The notes below the pieces were generated by a model that had not been told where the DNA came from, did not search any database, and saw only the letters and a list, made by a program, of their open reading frames with translations. A program made the translations under genes and the position numbers. Below, in pieces: positions 1 through 11,816 of a stretch of 64,000 bases of DNA. Position 1 is the stretch's first letter, and each line of letters begins with the position of its first letter. Source of the stretch: Sternotherus odoratus (taxonomy: Eukaryota > Chordata > Testudines > Kinosternidae); the NCBI GenBank assembly GCA_032164245.1, contig JAVMKO010000001.1, forward strand, positions 61,486,892-61,550,891, written 5' to 3'.

Positions 1-3000
1 ACCTGCATTAGCTTTATTGCTATAGAAGGCAAAATGCTACAACCACTGAGAGCTTAGCTATAAATAAGCCTCTAATTAACATTTTCCCAAGAAGTAAAAG
101 GTATAGTACAGTTTATTTTACTCTCTCTCACGCATACACCCTGCCCATAATTTTTTTTGGAGGTGTGTGGGTGAAGAGAGGGAAGAGTCCTAACAGTATC
201 TACATTTCTCAGAATTTCTTCAGAATACAGAATGACCAAGCTTACTTGCCCATGACCAACATAAAGGATACAGTACTTTTCACTAATTTACTCCAAGGGG
301 TATGCACCTAAATACACTAGCATCAATCTATCCTACAAATACAAAATACATCCGTTACTTAACATTAGAAATAAACTGCTATCCACTAAAAACATTAATT
401 AATTAATAAAAAAAAAATCAATGTGAGGCATTAATGGATGGTAAAGAGTAATGTGGCTTATACCAGTGGCTTTTGGGGAGGGATTTTTTTGGGGGAGATA
501 ATCCAGAAAAAAATCTGAAATTTCCGTAAGGATAGTTCAACTCAGCCTAATTTACATTCAAGAATATTTCAGGTTATTGGTACACTTCTGTGACAGACTG
601 ACTATATTAGACAAACTTTATGAAATTAAGATAAACATTACTGAAGCTCAATACCTTCAGAGTCCATTGCATTAAAAAAGCAACTGTCTGTTTCTATATG
701 GTTCCATGGGAATGGTAGAAGATAGAACAGCAGGGAGCAAATTCTCTTGAGATGTTAGTGTGGGTGAAACACACACATATATACTAGTTCAAATTGGATT
801 CTCCGGAGACAAACAGACAAAAAAGGAATTTTGGATAAATAGTCTGTTTTTTTTTTAAAGTTAGATCAGGGCCTTCTTTCTGATCCAGCAAATGTACAGG
901 GCCTTTTGTTCATGGATGAAAGGCCCCACCCTTAGGGAACAGTTGAAAGGACTGGGCCTACTGAAGCCCCAGAAGACTGTGTGCTTGTTCTGAGCTGAAG
1001 CTGTGATGACCTTGAAACCATAAGGAAACTCCTTGAGTTGTCTGCTCCTGCCAGAGCCCATGTTAGGGTTGGGGTGATCTCTGGAAACCTATAGTACGTG
1101 TGTAGGTTCTTTTATTGTGTAATGTTGTCTCTATAGTCCCTTTACCTTAAGAATACAACAAGCTTACATAAGAAGTGATATGTGGTACCTTATAATGGTT
1201 GGGAAATCATTTTTGTTAGTCTCCAAAGTGAAGACCAGAGACGCTTGCTTAGGGCAGCTGGATTTTTGCTGGGAATAACACAGCAGCAAACTTATCACCC
1301 TGAAAATACCCTGGTCAGGAGAGAATGAGAGGCATATCTTCACTCAAGAGAAGTGGCAGCCAGGGGACCTGGAAATCTGAGTAAGAGTGCTCTTGCTCAA
1401 CTACAGAGGGGGAATACAGGTGCAGTTGCCCTGAACTGTGGCAATTACCTCATGCATTTCAGCATCTGGGCTGCTATTTCCTTCGGTCACTGCCAAATTC
1501 CCTACTTCTAGACGTCTCAAGGACTTCCAAATCCTGTAGATTTCTGCAGTATCTTATTCTGATTGATATTGGTGGCCTGATACCAGCCAATTTTTAGGTT
1601 TTCCATATGGAACCTCTGAATCATATTTTATATGCAAAATAAAGGGTGCAGAACTCACTTGGTCTGAATATCTGCTTCAGTTCATCTCCCTTAGCCTTTA
1701 GGTAAAAAGAACATTTGAAGGTTTTTCCAGAGAAGTTCTCTCTTTTGCTAAGCATTGGACACTTGGAGCAGCTTTTCCAAATTTATTTTTGACATCAGAT
1801 CATTTGGCTTTTGAATTATATAATCCTTTTTTATACTCATAACATTTAATTGTATTTTACTGAGATGTCTTGGTTCTTTACAAAGATAGGTACAGCAATT
1901 ACTGTATACATAAGCCACACCTTCATCCATCCATCCAAATATATAGCAACATGCAATACGACTTCAGCTCTTGAACATAAAGTATTATGTTTATATAGGA
2001 TATTTTATTGTGGGGAATCTCAACGTGCTTTATGGGGAAAAATTCTGAACATAATCAAGGCATTGCTTTTGTATTTCACTGACTGACAAGAGGTGAGAGG
2101 TTAAACAGCGTGTCCAGAATCATACTAAGTCAAGGACAGAGTTAGAAACAAAACCCAGAACTCCTGAATCTGCACCATGTGCTAGCTACTAAAACTATAC
2201 ACCCTTCAAAATACAAAAATTATTAATCAAAGTTGACTTCAGAGAAAATTGAAGGTAATAACTTTTTACTACTACTTACATGGAGGAGTACTACAATACT
2301 CAGTTGAGTTCAAGAGATGATTGTACCTTTAGAACAAATACTTGAGAGATAAAGCATATCATGGTTGATTTAAGAAAGTTAAGGATCCATTAATAGTGAC
2401 CCTGAATAGACACCAGTAGAAAGTATAAACAAGGCATATCTTTGGACTTGTGACACTATCCTTAGCCATATAATTTCTAATGCCTTTACTGTAAGAAATG
2501 TGAGTTTTATGGAATCATGAAGGGACAAGATGTAGGAGGAAATGCAGCACCTTCCATACAAGACTGCTCCCCTCTATACCTCCCACTCATGTCTTCTCAA
2601 ACCCTGACCCTGTATTCACAGAAGTAGGAGGAACATGACAAGGGTTGGCAGACCAGGTAGCTGAGAGTATGACAGTAAGATTTTCTTAGATATTGTTACC
2701 TAGCTCTGTGACTGCCATTGATTCTCCTTTGATGTGCCTAGCAGCTTTAGAGCTTGCTGAACAGATAGGAGTTGTTACTGTTCACATTGTATATGGTAGC
2801 AAGAAAGAGTTTACATACCCTGGCATCTGCCTCTGTAATCAGCACTGTAGCAATAAGTCTGTTTATATTCAATACTATAAATACTATATTCAATACTATA
2901 GAATGAAGAATCTGTTTAAACAGAACATTTCAAAAACAAGATGTGTACCCAGCAGAGTTTTAACCCAGCTAAGTATTAGTTATTTATATAGCTAAATCTA

Positions 3001-3399
3001 TTCAATTAACTCCTAATCTAGTCTCCAAACAGAAAAGACAAGACTTCTGTGCAAAGAGTTGGAAGCTCTATTTCATTTAGTTGACTACACAGTTGAAAAA
3101 TATCATTCTAATTGCATTTTGTGGAATATGTAGCTAGACTAAGTAATCTGCTCTAAGTGTTCTTCAGAAGGGACTAAAGGACTAAAAGTGAAGTTCTTTA
3201 ACTGCAAGAATGTAAGAACTCAATATAAGGTGTAATAGAAATAAAGTCACTTAACTCCTGCACTATTTCAAATTTTTTAAAAAAATTAAAAAGGCATTGA
3301 GGATTATTTTACTTTGATATTTTTCAGCTCTCAACAAAAATCCCCAAACCCCACATCTGCACTCTTTATGGAGCATTCAGTTCATCTGGGTCAGTAGAT
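1..3399. other. PAWR intron, no gene seen
   Basis: AT-rich non-coding DNA inside the intron that follows the first PAWR coding exon. I see no exon with conserved coding sequence on either strand; the open frames are short and unlike known proteins. Positions of about 850-1440 have a more balanced composition than the surroundings and look like a degraded interspersed repeat, possibly from an LTR retroelement, but I could not find ends or a coding motif. Confidence 0.5.
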
Positions 3400-3535
3400 T
3401 AATAGATAAGCCCCAAAGGGATCATTGTGATCATCTCTAGTCTGACCTCCTGTATAACACAGACAACAGCACTTCCTTGAACTAATTCCTGTGAAGAAGG
3501 AATGTTACTTCCTTATAAAATGGAAAGAAGCAGTT
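3400..3535 (-). repeat. Old CR1-type 3' end fragment
   Basis: The stretch around 3419-3475 (antisense of a LINE tail) matches the pattern of older CR1/L3-like 3' ends common in turtles and birds, with the GATCATCTCTAGTCTGACCT type core. It is strongly diverged and 5' truncated. No coding sequence remains. Boundaries are approximate. Confidence 0.4.
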
Positions 3536-3654
3536 TTATCAAAATGTGCAAGTTCCATTTCTATGAGTTGTTTGTTAATTTATCCAAGACACAAATTGAA
3601 CATGCAAATACATAACTCAACATTAATGAAGAAAAGGAGGCAACGGTAACAACT

Positions 3655-3855
3655 ACAAATGTCCAGTTTCTGATTTACTACCAGCCATACCACCGACATC
3701 ACTCAGGGGTGTGAAAAACCCTACACCGCTGAGTGATGTAGTTAAGGTGACCTAACCCTCAGTGTAGACAGTGCTAGGTCAACAGAAGAATTCTTCCACT
3801 GACCTCGCTACAGCCTCTTGAAGGTGGTTCAACCACAGTGAGGGAAGAACCCTGT
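3655..3855. mobile_element. hAT-type MITE fragment
   Basis: Non-coding sequence resembling a turtle MITE family whose body contains a segment like CACCGCTGAGTGATGTAGTT and then TGTAGACAGTGCTAGGTC. The outer terminal repeats are not both recognisable, so the copy is probably truncated. Assigned from remembered family likeness; medium to low certainty. Confidence 0.4.
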
Positions 3856-4925
3856 GCAATAAATGCTTGCAATGAAGTGCTACAGTAGTGTCGCTACAGC
3901 ATTTTAAGTATATACATAGCCTCCTTCTCCTTTACTATCGCCTGGTGGGAGAAAGGGTGTCAATACGTACTAAAACAAGGCAAAACACTTCTCTGTTAAC
4001 TATTAAGAAACTATTTTTTAAGTCAATGATCCATTCAACATTGAAATCGAAATGTTTTTACTGTAAATTATTATTTGTACCAGTAGAAATATATTTATAT
4101 GTTGGGGAGAGGTTAAGATATGCATTTTTAAACATAGGCCCAATTTACAATGGAGTTTCGACATACCCCACACTTGCATATACTTTGTACTAAAAAAACC
4201 CAATCACTACAGAAATTAAAGACTTTATATAAAAATCTATGAGAGCGATCTGCTGTTTTGAAAAAGTGTTTGAGAGATAATAACAGCTATATAAAGAAAA
4301 GATTGCATCAAATAAAAATTTGAGCAGATTGTTTAGCATTTAAACTTGTAACAAATTTCTTTAGGCAAAAAGCAAAAAGTGTTAAACGCCTTGTTGTACA
4401 AATACCTACCTATAGCACTCAAAGCTTTTCAGCTTTTATGCACCATACAGGAAAGAATGCATGCAGATACTTCTGAATATCCAACCAAACTAGGGCTACT
4501 AATACTGTTCTGCAGCATTCCTCAACATCACTGAGCTATGATGGTGCCTCCTCTGCAGCTGCCAGACAGCCTGCTCTCTACCTCACCTCTCGCAAAGCTC
4601 TGCTGCTGACTGAGGCAACCAGGACAGTAGCAATGGCCTACCATTAGGCCAACAACTAATAAAAAGGTGGGGAGCAATCTATAGTCATGTGTGCACACAC
4701 ACAGCACTGATCAGACACATTACCCAAGCCACCACTCACTCCAGCCCCACTCAAATTGCTGCAAGCACCCTCACTTCTGATGACCCAAATGCCTCACCAG
4801 TCTCCTCCGAACCAGCCTTCAGCAGGAGCCCTTCTCCAGCCAACATGCTACCAACCTCAGCAACTCCTGTCCCCATATCTCCTTAGAGAAGAAGTACACG
4901 TACACAGAGGCAACCCCATTCAGTA
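3856..4925. other. Non-coding intron sequence
   Basis: No gene or intact repeat seen. AT-rich to about 4.48 kb, then a slightly GC-richer stretch (4.5-4.9 kb) with short CA runs that runs up to the edge of the Tigger-like element. Confidence 0.5.
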
Positions 4926-5235
4926 CAGTAAAACCTCGATTTAACGGAATAATTCGGGCAAGGGGGTGTCCGTTAAATCAAAAAGTCCGTTATTTAATTT
5001 AAAAAAAACAAACGAGCTGTCGGAGCAGAAACCCACCCACCACAGGGTCGGGGCGGCAGCTCCGCAGCCCGCCCGCTGCTGGGACCCGGGCGGCAGCCGG
5101 GAGCCAGACGACGGCCGCCAGCGAAGGGGACCGGGGCCGCAGCAGGAAGGGGTCGCGGTCTGATATGGATCAGAAATTTTGTCCGTTGCATCCGAAGTCC
5201 GTTAAATCGAGGTCCGTTAAATCGAGGTTTTACTG
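4926..5235. mobile_element. Tigger/pogo-like MITE, 310 bp
   Basis: Terminal inverted repeats of about 23 bp begin CAGTAAAACCTCGATTTAAC and end with the reverse complement, and the element is flanked on both sides by TA (4924-4925 and 5236-5237), the target of Tc1/mariner/pogo transposons. Further copies of the ACGGA/TCCGTTAAATC motif occur inside the ends. The centre (about 5040-5165) is very GC-rich, unlike the ends. It encodes nothing convincing. Confidence 0.8.
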
Positions 5236-5237
5236 TA

Positions 5238-7453
5238 TGTGTTTCAGGAAGCTTTCCCCTACTATTCAGGGTGCTAGGTGGGGTGAGGACAAAAGTTATT
5301 CTTTTTCACAGGTATCAAGTAGCACTGAACTTTGCAGCTATGTATAGCCCCTTTGGCACGTTGAAGTTCATGCCAGATTAATGTGCTGGTCAACACTGCA
5401 TACTGCACTATGTCCAGATCACAACAGATTAGTCATTTTATACACCTATATTTGCAGCTTTCACAATAGGTGTCATTAACTCAAAATGACATTATCCAAC
5501 ACAATAGTAATAGCAGCAGATCAAGCACATTAAAAAACATGCAATAATACATGGTTTGGAAATTTTAGTTGTTTTACGTTATTTCCCATGATTCACAAGA
5601 TCATGGGAAACAAAAAGTTGTCCACCTCCACTTTTCCATTTGAAAGGAAAACATCTTTTAACTTCAAAAAAAGTAGTACCATCCAGAAGCAAAAAAAAAA
5701 AAAAGAAAAAAAAGAGAGTAAAGCTAAAAGTCCAAACATTATTAAAGTCAATACATTTAAGAATACTGTATGCCAAACTTCATAACTGATGCTTAAGCAA
5801 TGCTTCCCAAATCGAATAATTACAAGGCTTCTTTACAGGGCACATCTGTGTACTCTGAGTTAGGGAAGGATTTTTTAAATTATATAACTAAAGTTTGAGA
5901 GATATTGCTAAGCCTAACAAGTGGGACACTCCCCCTCCCCTCAGCTCTTCCTTTGGACGAAACTTATACCCTTTCCAAATGGAAATCAAATGTAGTAATG
6001 AAAATGTTTTTCGAATACAGCATGTAAAAACTTCACGTCTTAAGCAAGTTCTGGTTTCCTTTATACATGATCATCAATTATGGCTAAAAATAGATGTTCT
6101 GTAGTAAATTAGATCTAGAACATTAATGCTGCATTAAGCACACAGCGCAAAAGCTAAGGGTCTCATAGCAACATTAATTTACTCATACTATATGTACTGC
6201 AGGTATTAAAGTATACATTTAGTAATTAGCAAAAGGGGAAATCCTCCTATTATATAACACTTCAGAGAATTATCTGGACCTCCCAGAACGGTTTTGGAAA
6301 TCAATTTTTTTTAAAAAAAATCAGGACAATTTACTTGTTTACGATTGTGAATTTATGAATATATCAATTACTGCATCTTGGTTGAAAGAAATTGTATACT
6401 TTCAAAAGAGCAAGGTACAGTTAGCAGTATAAGAAATAAAAAGAATAGCCATTTTGCAAAACATAATGTTGTGTGTGTCAAATCTCAACTATTTACAAAC
6501 TACTGGATAATATTTAAAACTATGGAACACTGAAAATCTGGAATTATATCATTCAAGCTAGCTGTAGGACTACCATGTGTCAGGAGATGATTTCCAGTTG
6601 TGCTTATCTGCATGTCATCATATTTATATATTTTAGGATTTAAAGTACTTCAGAATTGGAAAGTGTTTGTGTGTCTATTCACCTTCCTTTGGATGGTGGG
6701 GTATTGAAATGTTTCCGTTCATAAACGGTATAACAGGACAGGGATGGAACACACCCTAAGACAGGAATCTCTTAGACCGTTCACTGAGTGGCAACTTCAT
6801 GTTATTGATTTATACTCCCATCCCCAACCGAGTCCCATGCAGCAATATTACACACAGTGTTTCTCTATCTTTAGGCCTTTTCTGCATGGCTGAGGAAGAA
6901 CGGAGATCTCCCTCCCTTGAGAAATCTGCAAACACTGGGCTCAGCTAGCCTTGGTTACTCCCTTTCCTGTGTCCTTCTTATACCCCTCAGCTGTTGGACT
7001 AATTGGCTCATCAGCCAATTCACTTGTACATCCCGCATCAGCCTTTTCCAGGAGAGTTGACTGATGCCTCATGATCAGAGTGCTGGTTCACCTGCTAACT
7101 TACCACCTGCATCTCAAACCTTCCTTGAGCAGGTCCTGCAGGAAGGTGCTCTCTGACCACCCCTCACGCCAGGCCCTCCGGACCTTTCCATCAGGCCCCT
7201 AACCCGCGAACTGAGAGTTGGTTGACTTCACAGGGGTAGTAGGGCTCTGGCTTCCAGGTCTGGCTCTGGCTTCAGCCCCGGGCCAGCAGGCTCCAGCCAC
7301 AGGCTCTTGCGAACTCCATCCTCGACCCATCCACCCCAGCCTTCACTGCCTCCCTACTTCTGAAAGGCTTAATTTATCGCACAGCTGGTCAGTAAGTTTG
7401 CTGTGAAAAGCGATGTGTGTAGGGTTGTTACTATGACTTTTCACTGCCTCCCA
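5238..7453. other. Non-coding intron sequence
   Basis: AT-rich DNA to about 6.8 kb with an A-rich run near 5690-5715. From about 6.88 to 7.35 kb composition becomes more balanced, perhaps a decayed LTR or other repeat, but I see no ends, PBS or coding motif. No exon recognised. Confidence 0.45.
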
Positions 7454-7528
7454 GCTAGCTAACAAGTTTGCTGTGAAAAGTTATATTAACTACAAATATT
7501 TTTCACAGAAGCAGACTTACTAGCTAGC
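7454..7528. repeat. 75-nt imperfect hairpin
   Basis: The arm starting GCTAGCTAACAAGTTTGC (7454-7479) is complementary to the arm at about 7499-7528 with two adjacent mismatches, a G-T wobble and a 3-nt bulge, giving roughly 25 paired bases around a loop of about 20 nt. The left arm also has a diverged direct repeat upstream (about 7384-7418). It may be a tiny MITE; a small-RNA precursor is only a possibility. Confidence 0.5.
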
Positions 7529-8570
7529 AAGACAAACAAAAATGCAACCAAAAAAAAAAAAAAAAACAAGATAAGAACATGCCATGCACCTTATCTGTGT
7601 TTCTATTCTGTTTAGATCTAATAAAGAGACCAGTGTACATTGTTTTTGCTATTCAGTCTGCAAAAAAGTACATAAATTACTGTGATTTGAATGTATACAT
7701 GTTCATATTTATATATTTTTCCTAAAGATAATTAAGTATTTTAGGAAAAATTGTCAGAGTGACCATCAGCAAGAACTGGTGGCTGTACTCGGAGGTCACC
7801 AAAAAATTTGGCCTAGTCCTAGTCTCATAGCTCCTCCCCTTAGATTTGGGGAGGGTTTTCAGATGTGTGTAGGCTACTGCCCACCTGTGGTATTTCATAG
7901 GTGCTACTTTCCAGCACACATTCACACATGGAAATGGCACAGACAAATCATGCAGGCAAAAGGCAGTTGTTAGCCATTTGCACACCATCTCTGACTTTGC
8001 ACAAAAATTCAAGTTATGTGATGTGAAAGGTTTCCAGTAAGAAACCTGTATGGCCTACTAAATCATGACAGTTGACCAGATTTAAACACACCACACCACC
8101 ACTTTGGTTTTTCCATCAGCAATTTTCATCAGACACATGCACATCCAGATCAGTAAGAAAAAAAGTTTTGGAATGGACAGCTAGACAGATGATATAATAA
8201 CTCATATCTTCTGACTGTGTATGAATTATTAAACCTTGAAGAGAAACAGCATGTATGGATCTTCCTTTTATAGGGTTAAGTTTGGAGGCTGGTTTCTTCC
8301 CAACTAGATCTTTGTCCAACAGCTTCTACAGGGAGATTTTCTATAGTTTCCAAGTTTTTGTTCAATACAATAAAACTTCTTATTCTGTATTTAGATACAG
8401 TGATAAATGCATTTCTAAGTTGTTAATTTTTAATTTTCGTAATGAAGGGCATCTCCTGGTCTGGACACACCTTGCCTGTTTATCAAATTGTACCTGCTAA
8501 AATAAAATTTTCAGATGTTCTAAATTCTATTCCACCAATCTTGTAATATGTAGTGGTTTTATTAAGACTA
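7529..8570. other. Non-coding intron sequence
   Basis: AT-rich with an A tract at 7548-7567. No gene or recognisable transposon end seen. Confidence 0.45.
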
Positions 8571-8816
8571 TATTAGGGCTGTGAATCTCAGTTAACTCAT
8601 GTGATTAAATTTAAAAAATTAATCACGCTGTTAAACAATAGAATATCATTTGAAATGTATTAAATATTTTGGATGTTTGTCTACATTTTCAAATATAATC
8701 AATTTAAATTACAACAGAGAATACAAAGTGTATAGTGCTCACTTTGCACTGTAAAATAATAAACAATACAAATATTTGTAAACAAAAGAAACAGAATTTT
8801 TCAAGTAGCCTCATGA

Positions 8817-8910
8817 TGAAGCATACGAATCTTTAGCGCATCTGGCATGTAAATATCTTGCGACACCTGCTACAACAACAGTGCGTTGCAATTAAGAAGT
8901 GGGCAGCATT
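8817..8910 (+). pseudogene. hAT transposase C-terminal remnant
   Basis: The plus-strand frame reads EAYESLAHLACKYLATPATT, which fits the conserved hAT C-terminal (dimerisation) region that precedes a P-x-x-x-x-E-R-x-F motif. Here that motif is degraded. The frame is cut by the Helitron at 8912 and resumes past 9333 with a piece reading SLSDWLNK. It has no start and no DDE catalytic core and cannot make a functional transposase. Confidence 0.7.
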
Positions 8911-8911
8911 A

Positions 8912-9333
8912 TCCTCCTATATAATAAAAGACTAGAGAAGTGTGTGTGAAGCCGTCATGCGCAGTAGAGACGGCCCAGACGAAGGGCATGCTGGGAGGTG
9001 TAGTTCGGCAGCACAACATGGCAGCCACGCGTGCACCGCTGAGAGGGAAGCAGGGTCTGGATCAGGGGCTCGGGCAGGAGGGTGGCTGGGCGCAGGAGAC
9101 GCGGGCAGGGGGCTCTGGCTGGGCGCGGAAAGGGGGCGCTGGGCCGGTGGGGCGGAGGCGCCCGGGCACAGCACGGCCAGCTGTGCCCAGCAGAGAGCCG
9201 AGCAAGGGGGAGGAGGCAGAGAGACGAGCGAGGGGCAGAGAGGCAGAGAGCTGAGCGAGTGGGAGGGGGGGTGTTGGGGGGGGGGGGGCGCGAGCCGTTA
9301 CTGTTGGCCCGTGTACACGGGCTTTTACACTAG
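8912..9333 (+). mobile_element. Non-autonomous Helitron, about 422 bp
   Basis: The left end contains TCCTATATAATAAAAG, the typical 5' end of vertebrate Helitrons of the HeliBat type. The right end is CTAG (9330-9333), preceded by a perfect 16-nt palindrome GCCCGTGTACACGGGC (9307-9322), the expected 3' hairpin. The insertion lies between A and T of the host hAT sequence without a target duplication, as expected for rolling-circle transposons. The 5' edge could be 8912 or 8915. The interior is CpG- and G-rich, with a G run of 13 at 9256-9268, and looks like captured promoter/first-exon DNA. There is no Rep/helicase gene. Confidence 0.8.
8986..9006 (+). promoter_or_regulatory. ZNF143/THAP11 (SBS)-type motif inside Helitron
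   Basis: GCATGCTGGGAGGTGTAGTT closely resembles the reverse complement of the SBS consensus bound by ZNF143, typical of vertebrate CpG promoters. A few bases downstream (9018) is an ATG in ACAACATGGCAGCC context. Together they look like a promoter/first-exon piece captured by the Helitron. Whether it is active here is unknown. Confidence 0.55.
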
Positions 9334-9740
9334 TCTCCCATAAATGGAAACAAAATTTGTTTCTCTTAGTGATTGGCTGAATAAGGAGAACTGATTGGAC
9401 TTGCTGGCTCTAAAGTTTTACACGGTTTTGAGTGCAGGGGGGTTTTTTTGTACGTAATTCTACATTTCCAAGTTCAACTTTCATGATAAAGAGTTTGGGC
9501 TACAGTACTTGTATTAGGTGAATTGAAAATTCTATTTCTTTTGATTTTACAGTACAAATATTTGCAATCAAAAACAAATATAAAGTGAGCACTGTAAACT
9601 TTACACTCTGTGTTGTAATGGAAATCAACATACTTGAAAATGTAGAAAACACTGAAAAAATTTAAATAAATGGTATTCTATTGTTTAATTGTGCAGTTAT
9701 TTTTTTTAAGCTTTGGGCTGTTCCAAATTAAAATGGTTTT

Positions 9741-10375
9741 CTATTAATATAATCATGAAGTCATCTCCTGGGGTCAATAAAGTGCTGCAACAAAGGGAAT
9801 CCAAAATCAGAAGGGGGAAGAAGAAAAAAAAAGTTTAATTACAGTGGAATGTGTGGTTGTAATCCATGAGTTGCACCCAGACCAGCATGTACCCTCGAGT
9901 ATTGGGGAGAGGGGAAGGCCGAGAGGAGAGGGGGAAAATACAAAAAATGACAAAAAAGGAAACTGTTTTAAAACAAACAAGCCATTCTGTATTTTGCTAT
10001 TTACTCTATACAAATGTTTTCTGATGTCAGTCCAAAAAAGAGGCACTCTCAGTATTGCCAAGCCCCCGCATTCAGAAATCATGCGGCAAAAGAAAACCAT
10101 AAATTTTTAAAATGATAAATTTGGAATTTTTCTTCTTCTTTTCTGGTTGCGCTTTTAGAGAGTTACCACATCTCAGATTTGTTTTTCTGCAACCACAAAG
10201 GCTAGAACTTAATTTAAAATACTTAATATCGGAGATTCTCATGTAAAACACTGAACTCTGGAACTAGCTGGGGCATTAAGAAAGACCACTACCATCCTGA
10301 GAGGTAGCATCATGGCCTTGGAAGTAAAGCCAAACACATCTGAGGAATTTTCTATTGCAGAATACATTTTCTATA
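9741..10375. other. Non-coding intron sequence
   Basis: No gene or intact repeat seen. Contains purine-rich runs near 9800-9835 and 9905-9960. Confidence 0.45.
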
Positions 10376-10670
10376 CAGTGGTCAGCAACCTTTCAGAAGT
10401 GATGTGCCGAGTCTTCTTTTATTCACTCTAATTTAAGGTTCCACGTGTCAGGAATACATTTTAGCATTTGTAGACGCTCTCCTTCTATAAGTCTTTAATA
10501 TATAAACTGAACTATTATTGTATGTAAAGTAAATAAGGTTTTTTTAAATGTTTAAGAATCTTCATTTAAAATTAAATTAAAATGCAGAGCCTCCTAGACT
10601 GGTGGTCAGGACCCGGGCAGTATGAGTGCCACTGAAAATCAGCTCGCGTGCCACAGGTTGCCTACCCCTG
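10376..10670. mobile_element. hAT MITE, about 295 bp
   Basis: The left end CAGTGGTCAGCAACCTTTCA is an imperfect inverted match of the right end, GGTTGCCTACCCCTG. TCTATA occurs at both outer edges, a mutated remnant of an 8-bp target duplication. The interior is non-coding. The element at 11817-12548 is a second copy in the opposite orientation. Confidence 0.75.
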
Positions 10671-11808
10671 GTCTATAAAATTGTCGTTATTTATACTCTT
10701 GGGGGGAGGAGGGGTTTGAAGGGATGAGGAAGAAAAATAGCTAGTGTATTTCCATTGAAAATCTACTTGAATGGCCTTTTCAGACTTAAGTTTCATGTGT
10801 TAGAAAATTTGACAACAAAACATGGGTTATGACTGAGAAAGGAGAGGTGCTGAATTCTCACTATGTTTAAATTTGTATCTTTGACTTGTCCTAGCAAGCT
10901 GTGTGCAAGAAAAAATGAAAATGAGCAATTTGTCCAAGCTGACTGAACAAAGAAAAAAGGTAAAACCACTCAAAATTGTGATGAGTTAAAAACACCTAAC
11001 TCGAGTGTTTAGTTGGGTAAAAGAAACATAATTACTTTTAGAATTACAATTACCACCTTACCAGTATTCATTTAAATAAATAATCTTCCTCTCTGTAGTA
11101 GGAAAAATTTCTAAAAGTTTCCCTGCCATTGCCAAATCCAGTTCAGATCCACCACAGCGTTAGCAAAACAGTCATAATGTAGCCAGAATTTAACACTATG
11201 TCAATTAGATTTACTCTGAACCAGGAATAGGTGACAATGTTAAAAATGCCAGTAGACACCAGTAGCTGGTCTACGGGAGGGATCCCTAAGTTACCAGCAC
11301 TGGTGAAAAGTTAAAAAGATTCCCTAAAATAGACAGAGGGTCTAAGGTCGGTTATACTAAACTATGCCATGAGTAATAAGGGTTTGTCACACAGGAATGT
11401 TGGAAAGCAAATGACTAATTCCTGGCCCCAATCACATGACCTAGGTCAGAATGATGAAGGTTAATACCCTGTCTTATGACAGAAGTCAATACTGCCTAAA
11501 TTCCAGCAGCTACTGTAAGGCCAGGTAGTTTCTACAGAACAAAGCGCAGAGAAATAAGGTTCTATTTAGATTTGAAATACAATCTCTGGAAAGTAACTAA
11601 TAATTTGGGATGGAATTTACACCTGTGAAACAACAGATGCTAACTAACCCAAAAGCAATGTCCTCTCCACTGCGGGGAAACCATTAGCCTAGCAATTAAA
11701 TAAGGCATTTCTAGTTCATCCAGTTTGAGGGTAAGATTAAAACACTTAAACCAGAAGTAATTAGCAAATGCTTTGAAAATGGCCACCACAGGTTGATAAG
11801 CTATACCA
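10671..11808. other. Non-coding intron sequence
   Basis: AT-rich; no gene, conserved exon or clear transposon end seen. Confidence 0.45.
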
Positions 11809-11816
11809 AGGTAGGC

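Larger units (their letters stand above)
8571..9740 (+). mobile_element. Deleted hAT transposon split by a Helitron
   Basis: The two ends are long inverted copies of each other: the left starts near TTAGGGCTGTGAATCTCAGT, with AACAATAGAATA further in, and the right runs through TATTCTATTGTTTAA to GGGCTGTTCC. Between them are remnants of a hAT transposase C-terminal domain in plus orientation (8817-8910 and 9334-9390). The transposase interior is missing, so this is a deletion derivative. A Helitron (8912-9333) separates the two coding remnants. Confidence 0.75.

Noticed and set aside
850..1440. Possible LTR-retroelement fragment
   Set aside because: Composition and a vague family likeness only; no ends, primer site or coding motif.
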